A DNA stretch of 9,793 nt from CAZDHT01 sp964505325 (lineage in GTDB: Bacteria; Planctomycetota; PUPC01): positions 1 to 9,793 of the forward strand of contig CAZDHT010000212.1 in assembly GCA_964505325.1 (NCBI GenBank), read 5' to 3'. Made by a program: the position numbers and the translations under genes. The notes beneath the pieces are model-generated. The model searched no databases and had not been told where the DNA came from. It worked only from the letters and a program-made list of their open reading frames with translations. The number at the start of each line of letters is the position of its first letter. The first letter of the stretch is position 1. Of this stretch, positions 5,742 to 9,793 are shown piece by piece.

Positions 5742-8700
5742 ATGGGACACGCTCGCCGGCTGTTCGTGGTCGCCCTGTTGACCGGTTTCGTTGCCGGCCT
5801 CACTGGCTGCACGTTCGTCCCGGGCTATCCGGGGCAATGGGCCTATAACGTCATCGGTGAGGGCGGCCACATCGGCGTCGAGCAGATCTCGCTCGCCCAG
5901 CCGATCGTTCGGGGCCACACCGTCATCATCAACGGCATCGCCCGGGTCCCCGTCCGCACGGTCCGGTGGACCTGGGGCGACGGCAACTCGACGGACACCG
6001 GCAACTTCCCCGGCACCCACACGTATCTCCGTCCCGGGCAATACACGGTGCTGGTGCAGGTATTCGCCGTGGACGGGCGGACCCTGCAGGGACGGGCGGA
6101 CGTCCGAATCCGAGGGTACTGGCCGGAACAGGGACACCTCGGGTTGTTCGCGCCGATCGTGCAAGGGCGCCACGTGACGATCAGCGGAGCCCTGCGCGAC
6201 GCCTCGCTCCGCAGGCTGCACTGGACGTGGGGCGACGGCGCGGTGAGCGACACGAACGCGTTCCCCGGCACCCACACCTACGCGCGAGCCGGCCTGTACA
6301 CCGTCGGCGCGGTGGCCTACGCCCGGTCGGGCAAGCTCATGCGCGCCAGCACGACCGTGCGAATCACCGGGCCGCCCTGGCCCGGCCTGGGGGACCTGAC
6401 GCTGTCTCCGCCGGTGGTCGAGGGGCGCATGGTCAGCGTCGCCGGCGTGGTCGGAGTCCCCTTCAACACGATCCGATGGGACTGGGGCGACGGCAAGACG
6501 ACGACCACCACGTCCTTCCCCGGCCGGCATCTGTATCAGCGCGCCGGAGTCTACACCATCACCGTGCAGGTACAGACGAAATCGGGGGCCGTTCTGCGAA
6601 GCGGGACCGTCGTGCAAATCGGGCAGCCGCCGCTCCCAGGGGGAAGAGTTACCCTGCTCACGCCGGCCGTCGTGGGGCGGTCGGTGACGATCAACGGGAC
6701 GGTCAACGTCGGCTTCACCGCCATCCGTTGGGATTGGGGCGACGGGACGGCTACCGGCACGGCTAGCTTCCCCGGAAAGCATACCTACGCCCGGCGCGGC
6801 ACGTACACCGTCAAGGTGCAGGTATTCACCCAGGCGGGAAAGACCCTGGAGGCGACCGCGGTGGTGCGCATTATAGGCCTGCCCCCGCCGGCCGAGCTCT
6901 TCACGTTGCACGCGCCCGTGGTGAGGGGATACGGCGTGACCATCGGCGGCACGACCAACGTGCCGTTCAAGAGCATCCGCTGGAGTTGGGACGACGGGAA
7001 GGTAACCGACACCAAGAACTTCCCCGGGGTGCACCTTTACCTGCGCCGGGGCACCTACAACGTGAAGGCGGTGCTGTTCACCAGGGCGGGCAGAATCCTG
7101 CGAGCCGGCATCGTGGTCCGGATCGCGGGGCCGCCGCTGCCCGGCCTGAAGCTGACCCTCCTGCCCCCGGTGGTGGTGGGGCGCGGCGTGACCATCAACG
7201 GCAGCGTGAACGTGCCCGTCAACAACATGATATGGAGCTGGGGCGACGGAAGGGCGACCACCACCACGACGTTTCCCGGCACCCACATCTACGCCGGGCG
7301 CGGCGTGTACACCGTGACCGTCAAGGCGCAGACCAAGACGGGGAGGATCCTGCAGGGCACGGTGACCGTGCGGATCGCCGGGCCGCCGCTCCCCGGCGTG
7401 CAACTGACCCTCCAGCCGCCCGTGATAGTGGGGAACAGCGTGACCATCCACGGCAGCGTCAACGCGGCCGTCAACAAGATCGAATGGACCTGGGGCGACG
7501 GAAGGGCGACCGCCACGGCGGCGTTCCCCGGGACGCACGTCTACGCGCGCCGCGGCCTGTACAACGTGGTCGTCAAGGCGTTCACCAGGCTCGGCAGGGT
7601 CGTGCAGGGCACGGTCGCCGTGCGGATCGGCGGGCCACCACTGCCCGGCGTGCTGATGACCCTCCAGCCGCCCGTGATAGTGGGGCGCAGCGTGACCATC
7701 AACGGCATTGTCAACGTGCCGGTGAAGCGGCTCCGCTGGTTCTGGGGCGACGGGAAGAGCACCGAAACGGCCGGCTTCGCCGGCACGCATATCTACAAGA
7801 CCCCCGGCGCATATACTGTCTCGGTCGAGGCGCACACGCTGCCGGGCAAGACCGTGCGCCAGACCCTCCGAATCCTGGTCGGCACGCTCTGGCCGGGCCT
7901 GCTTCCCGGCGGGGACCTGCTGCTGGTCACGCCGGTGGTGGTGGGGAACGACGTGTGGATCTACGGCGCCATCGAGCCCACGATCCGGCAGGTCCGCTGG
8001 TCCTGGGGCGACGGCAAGACGACGACCTCCCCTCACTTCCCCATCCGGCACACCTATCCGGGGCCCGGCGTGTACACCGTCGGTGTGCGGGTACAGACCA
8101 AGACCGGGCGGATTCTGAACGGCAGCACGAAGGTCATCATCGGCGGTGGCGCGCTGTGGCCGGGGCTGAAACCCAACGGGCCCGCCCTCCTGTTCCTGCC
8201 CGTGGTGGTGGACAGGACCGTGAGCGTCCGCGGCGCGATCAACGTCCCCGTCAGGAGGATCACGTGGTCCTGGGGCGACGGGAAATCCATCGTCCGGACA
8301 ACGCTGCCGGTCACCCACCTGTACAAGGCAGGTGGGACCTACACGGTGGTGGCCGAGATTCTGTTCCGGGACGGGAGGGCCCTGCGGCCGAGCACCACGG
8401 TGACCATCGCCGGGCCGCCCCCGCCTGTCGGCGACCTGACGCTCAACCCGCCGGTCGTAGCGGGCCCCAGCGTGACCATCGCCGGCACCGTCAGAGCCCC
8501 GTGGGAATGGATGCGCTGGCACTGGGGGGACGGAGGCCCCATCGTCGAGGGTGGTTTCCCCGGCCAGCACACCTACAAGGCCCCCGGCATCTACACAGTC
8601 AACGTCGAAGTCCGGACCAAGGCGGGAAGGACGCTGCGGGCCACCGTTCGGGTGCGCATCCTGGCGTTCCCGCCGCCCGGTGACCTGACGCTCAACCCGC

Positions 8701-8915
8701 CGGCCGTCCTGGGCCGCCGGGTGACGGTCAACGGCCACATCGCGGTCCCATGGGAATCGATGCACTGGACCTGGGGCGACGGGACCCCTGTGAGGAAGGG
8801 CGGCTTCCCCGGCAGGCACACGTACCGCCGCGCCGGCGTGTTCACGATACGGGTGCGGGCCGTCACCAAGGCGGGCAAGACCCTGCGGGCCACCGTCACG
8901 GTGCACATCCCCTGA
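5742..8915 (+). CDS. Surface lipoprotein of 12 tandem PKD-like repeats
   Basis: 1057 residues from ATG at 5742; GAAAGGAAG ends six bases upstream. Residues 1-22 are a lipoprotein signal peptide with lipobox LTGC (C23). After a short linker, everything from about residue 40 to the end is twelve PKD-like Ig-fold repeats: PxVxGxxVTIxG, WxWGDG, FPGxHTY, GxYTVxV, then a VRIxGPPxP linker. The first Trp of each WxWGDG lies at 76, 161, 246, 330, 414, 498, 582, 666, 753, 842, 926 and 1009, so the spacing is 83-89 and exactly 84 from repeat 3 to repeat 8. Repeat 5 has WSWDDG; repeats 8, 9 and 10 vary the FPG motif. There is no catalytic, anchoring or sorting domain after the last repeat. PKD domains generally act as rigid spacers or in protein and glycan binding at the cell surface, so an extended, lipid-anchored adhesin or scaffold is the likely role. 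The ligand is unknown. Confidence 0.9.
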   Translation: MGHARRLFVVALLTGFVAGLTGCTFVPGYPGQWAYNVIGEGGHIGVEQISLAQPIVRGHTVIINGIARVPVRTVRWTWGDGNSTDTGNFPGTHTYLRPGQYTVLVQVFAVDGRTLQGRADVRIRGYWPEQGHLGLFAPIVQGRHVTISGALRDASLRRLHWTWGDGAVSDTNAFPGTHTYARAGLYTVGAVAYARSGKLMRASTTVRITGPPWPGLGDLTLSPPVVEGRMVSVAGVVGVPFNTIRWDWGDGKTTTTTSFPGRHLYQRAGVYTITVQVQTKSGAVLRSGTVVQIGQPPLPGGRVTLLTPAVVGRSVTINGTVNVGFTAIRWDWGDGTATGTASFPGKHTYARRGTYTVKVQVFTQAGKTLEATAVVRIIGLPPPAELFTLHAPVVRGYGVTIGGTTNVPFKSIRWSWDDGKVTDTKNFPGVHLYLRRGTYNVKAVLFTRAGRILRAGIVVRIAGPPLPGLKLTLLPPVVVGRGVTINGSVNVPVNNMIWSWGDGRATTTTTFPGTHIYAGRGVYTVTVKAQTKTGRILQGTVTVRIAGPPLPGVQLTLQPPVIVGNSVTIHGSVNAAVNKIEWTWGDGRATATAAFPGTHVYARRGLYNVVVKAFTRLGRVVQGTVAVRIGGPPLPGVLMTLQPPVIVGRSVTINGIVNVPVKRLRWFWGDGKSTETAGFAGTHIYKTPGAYTVSVEAHTLPGKTVRQTLRILVGTLWPGLLPGGDLLLVTPVVVGNDVWIYGAIEPTIRQVRWSWGDGKTTTSPHFPIRHTYPGPGVYTVGVRVQTKTGRILNGSTKVIIGGGALWPGLKPNGPALLFLPVVVDRTVSVRGAINVPVRRITWSWGDGKSIVRTTLPVTHLYKAGGTYTVVAEILFRDGRALRPSTTVTIAGPPPPVGDLTLNPPVVAGPSVTIAGTVRAPWEWMRWHWGDGGPIVEGGFPGQHTYKAPGIYTVNVEVRTKAGRTLRATVRVRILAFPPPGDLTLNPPAVLGRRVTVNGHIAVPWESMHWTWGDGTPVRKGGFPGRHTYRRAGVFTIRVRAVTKAGKTLRATVTVHIP
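5862..8912 (+). repeat. Twelve tandem coding repeats of about 252 bp
   Basis: The DNA follows the protein repeat with a period of 252 bp in the centre. The repeats differ in age: 29 identical bases are shared at 7405-7433 and 7657-7685 (offset exactly 252), and 22 at 8433-8454 and 8682-8703 (offset 249). The first two repeats are the most diverged. This points to repeated internal duplication, most recent around repeats 6-8 and 11-12. Confidence 0.9.
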
Positions 8916-8968
8916 CGCCGCCGGCTTACGATCAAGCAGGCATGCAGTTCCGCGCGCGGCCGTCGCGC

Positions 8969-8996
8969 TTGACTCCGCGGTCCGGCCGGATATAAT
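8969..8996 (+). promoter_or_regulatory. Near-consensus promoter upstream of rnfE
   Basis: TTGACT (8969-8974, 5 of 6) and a perfect TATAAT (8991-8996) are 16 bp apart. The start would be near 9003, about 20 bases before the rnfE start codon. The spacing and the ATATAATG context match the PKD gene promoter. Confidence 0.7.
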
Positions 8997-9023
8997 GCTG
9001 CCCGATCACAACGGAGCGGCAGC

Positions 9024-9665
9024 TTGGCCGGATACCGCGAAGAGTTCTCCAAAGGCATCATCGCGAACAACCCGATCTTCGTGCTCATGCTCGGGCTGTG
9101 CCCGACGCTCGCGGTGACGACGAGCGTCAAGAACGCGTTCGCAATGGGCCTGGCGGCGAGCTTCGTGCTCATCTGCTCGAACGTCATCATCTCGGCGTTC
9201 CGCCGGCTCATCCCCAAGGCCGTCCGGATTCCCTGCTTCATCGTCGTCATCGCCAGCTTCGTCACCATCGTCGATATGGTGATGAAGGGCTTCTTCTACG
9301 AGCAGAGCAAGGCGCTCTCCATCTTCATCCCGCTGATCGTGGTGAACTGCATCATCCTCGGCCGGGCCGAGGCGTTTGCGTCGAAGAACACCGTTCTGAG
9401 GTCGCTGCTCGACGGCGCCGGCGCGGGGCTCGGCTTCACCCTGGCGCTGATCATGGTCGGCACCATCCGCGAGGTGCTCGGCGCGGGCACGGTGTTGGGC
9501 TTTCCCATCTACCTCGACAGCGCCGGCCGCACGGTGTACCAGCCGATGACCGCGCTGGTCCTGGCGCCGGGCGCGTTCCTCGTGCTCGGATTGTTGATGG
9601 CGTTCTTCCGCCACGCCGGCCGGAAGAAGACCCAGGCCCGCCTGGATGAGGTAACCTACGAGTGA
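9024..9665 (+). CDS. rnfE: Rnf electron transport complex subunit E
   Basis: 213 residues from a TTG start, with GGAG at 9013-9016 seven bases upstream; family members begin at about this point. RnfE is an integral inner-membrane subunit of the ion-translocating ferredoxin:NAD oxidoreductase. About six hydrophobic segments are visible. Family signatures are NNPIFVLMLGLCPTLAVTTS (C26) and IFIPLIVVNCIILGRAEAFA (C109); the two Cys fit the intramembrane iron-sulfur site that RnfE shares with RnfA. The LGLCP and IPLIVVNC sequences match RnfE rather than NqrD (typically LGICSALAVT and LIITNCIVMGR). It overlaps the next gene by four bases (GTGA). The order E-A fits the rnfCDGEAB arrangement, but rnfC, rnfD and rnfG are not upstream: a PKD lipoprotein and a dedicated promoter are there instead. 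Confidence 0.95.
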   Translation: MAGYREEFSKGIIANNPIFVLMLGLCPTLAVTTSVKNAFAMGLAASFVLICSNVIISAFRRLIPKAVRIPCFIVVIASFVTIVDMVMKGFFYEQSKALSIFIPLIVVNCIILGRAEAFASKNTVLRSLLDGAGAGLGFTLALIMVGTIREVLGAGTVLGFPIYLDSAGRTVYQPMTALVLAPGAFLVLGLLMAFFRHAGRKKTQARLDEVTYE

Positions 9666-9793
9666 GCTTCGGCCTGATCATCCAGATCGCAATCCTCAAC
9701 CTGTTCGTGCAGAACTTCGTCATCGCGCGGTTCCTCGGGCTGTGCCCGTTCATCGGCCAGTCGGACAGCAAGAGCAAGGCGGTCGGGATGGGC
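9662..9793 (+). CDS. rnfA: Rnf electron transport complex subunit A (N-terminal part, cut by window end)
   Basis: 44 codons from GTG at 9662 run to the end of the window without a stop. The start overlaps the rnfE stop codon (GTGA), which suggests translational coupling; GAGG at 9648-9651 is a loosely spaced ribosome site. The opening MSFGLIIQIAILNLFVQNFV is the first membrane helix, followed by ARFLGLCPFIGQS, where C28 in LGLCP is the expected ligand paired with RnfE. It fits RnfA (NFV.aRFLG.CPF.G.S) better than NqrE (FLGMCTFLAVS). Confidence 0.93.
   Translation, partial: MSFGLIIQIAILNLFVQNFVIARFLGLCPFIGQSDSKSKAVGMG

Noticed and set aside
5592..8906. A 1104-codon open frame on the minus strand opposite the PKD gene
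   Set aside because: Its product is a low-complexity Gly/Pro/His/Arg-rich mirror of the PKD repeats. Such frames arise from GC-rich codon use opposite a repetitive gene; no ribosome site or domain supports it.
5862..8912. The regular DNA repeats as a CRISPR-like or satellite array
   Set aside because: The period is 252 bp, in frame, and encodes PKD-like domains; there are no short identical repeats with spacers.
8952..8968. GCGCG...CGCGC stem after the PKD gene as a terminator
   Set aside because: Five pairs, only two T after it, and it abuts the -35 element of the rnfE promoter.
9024..9793. NqrD-NqrE rather than RnfE-RnfA
   Set aside because: Gene order D-E would also fit, but the LGLCPTLAVT, IFIPLIVVNC and ARFLGLCPF sequences match Rnf rather than Nqr subunits.

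Overview
The window is a GC-rich bacterial scaffold fragment with one assembly gap (100 N). It fits a heterotrophic, at least partly anaerobic bacterium of the Planctomycetota / PVC type. Reasons: a secreted DUF4091/GH123-like glycoside hydrolase with a jelly-roll front end, a sulfatase-superfamily enzyme, a Y1 (HUH) REP-associated transposase between short palindromes, a PKD-repeat lipoprotein, and Rnf genes. This taxonomic placement is inference from gene style only.

Layout. 98-2578 (minus): exported glycoside-hydrolase-like protein, interrupted by the gap. 2579-2779: divergent intergenic region holding a minus-strand promoter for that gene, a 17-bp palindrome, and a plus-strand promoter overlapped by a hairpin. 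2780-3511 (plus): RAYT/Y1 transposase. A longer copy of the same palindrome (3556-3576) follows it. 3653-5002 (minus): sulfatase-like hydrolase whose formylglycine position is Thr, with a possible terminator at its 3' end. 5003-5234: divergent spacer with a promoter in each direction. 5235-5420 (plus): 61-residue Trp/Arg/His-rich lipoprotein whose stop codon lies inside a perfect 26-bp palindrome. 5444-5741: leader with a near-consensus promoter. 5742-8915 (plus): 1057-residue lipoprotein made almost wholly of 12 PKD-like repeats of about 84 residues. 8916-9023: short spacer with a near-consensus promoter. 9024-9665 (plus): rnfE. 9662-9793 (plus): start of rnfA, cut by the window end.

How the parts relate. 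The glycoside hydrolase and the sulfatase-like enzyme share a strand and may once have been neighbours in a glycan-use cluster, now separated by the transposase unit. The two lipoproteins are consecutive, co-directional and each have a promoter; they look like surface proteins. The Rnf genes (ion-pumping ferredoxin:NAD oxidoreductase) are a separate unit with their own promoter.

The items most worth a second look are the RAYT gene between matching palindromes with a hairpin over its own promoter, the GTAG-flanked 26-bp palindrome in the lipoprotein locus, the Thr-type sulfatase homologue, and the 12-repeat PKD lipoprotein with signs of recent internal duplication. I saw no CRISPR array, tRNA, rRNA or clearly new multi-gene system.
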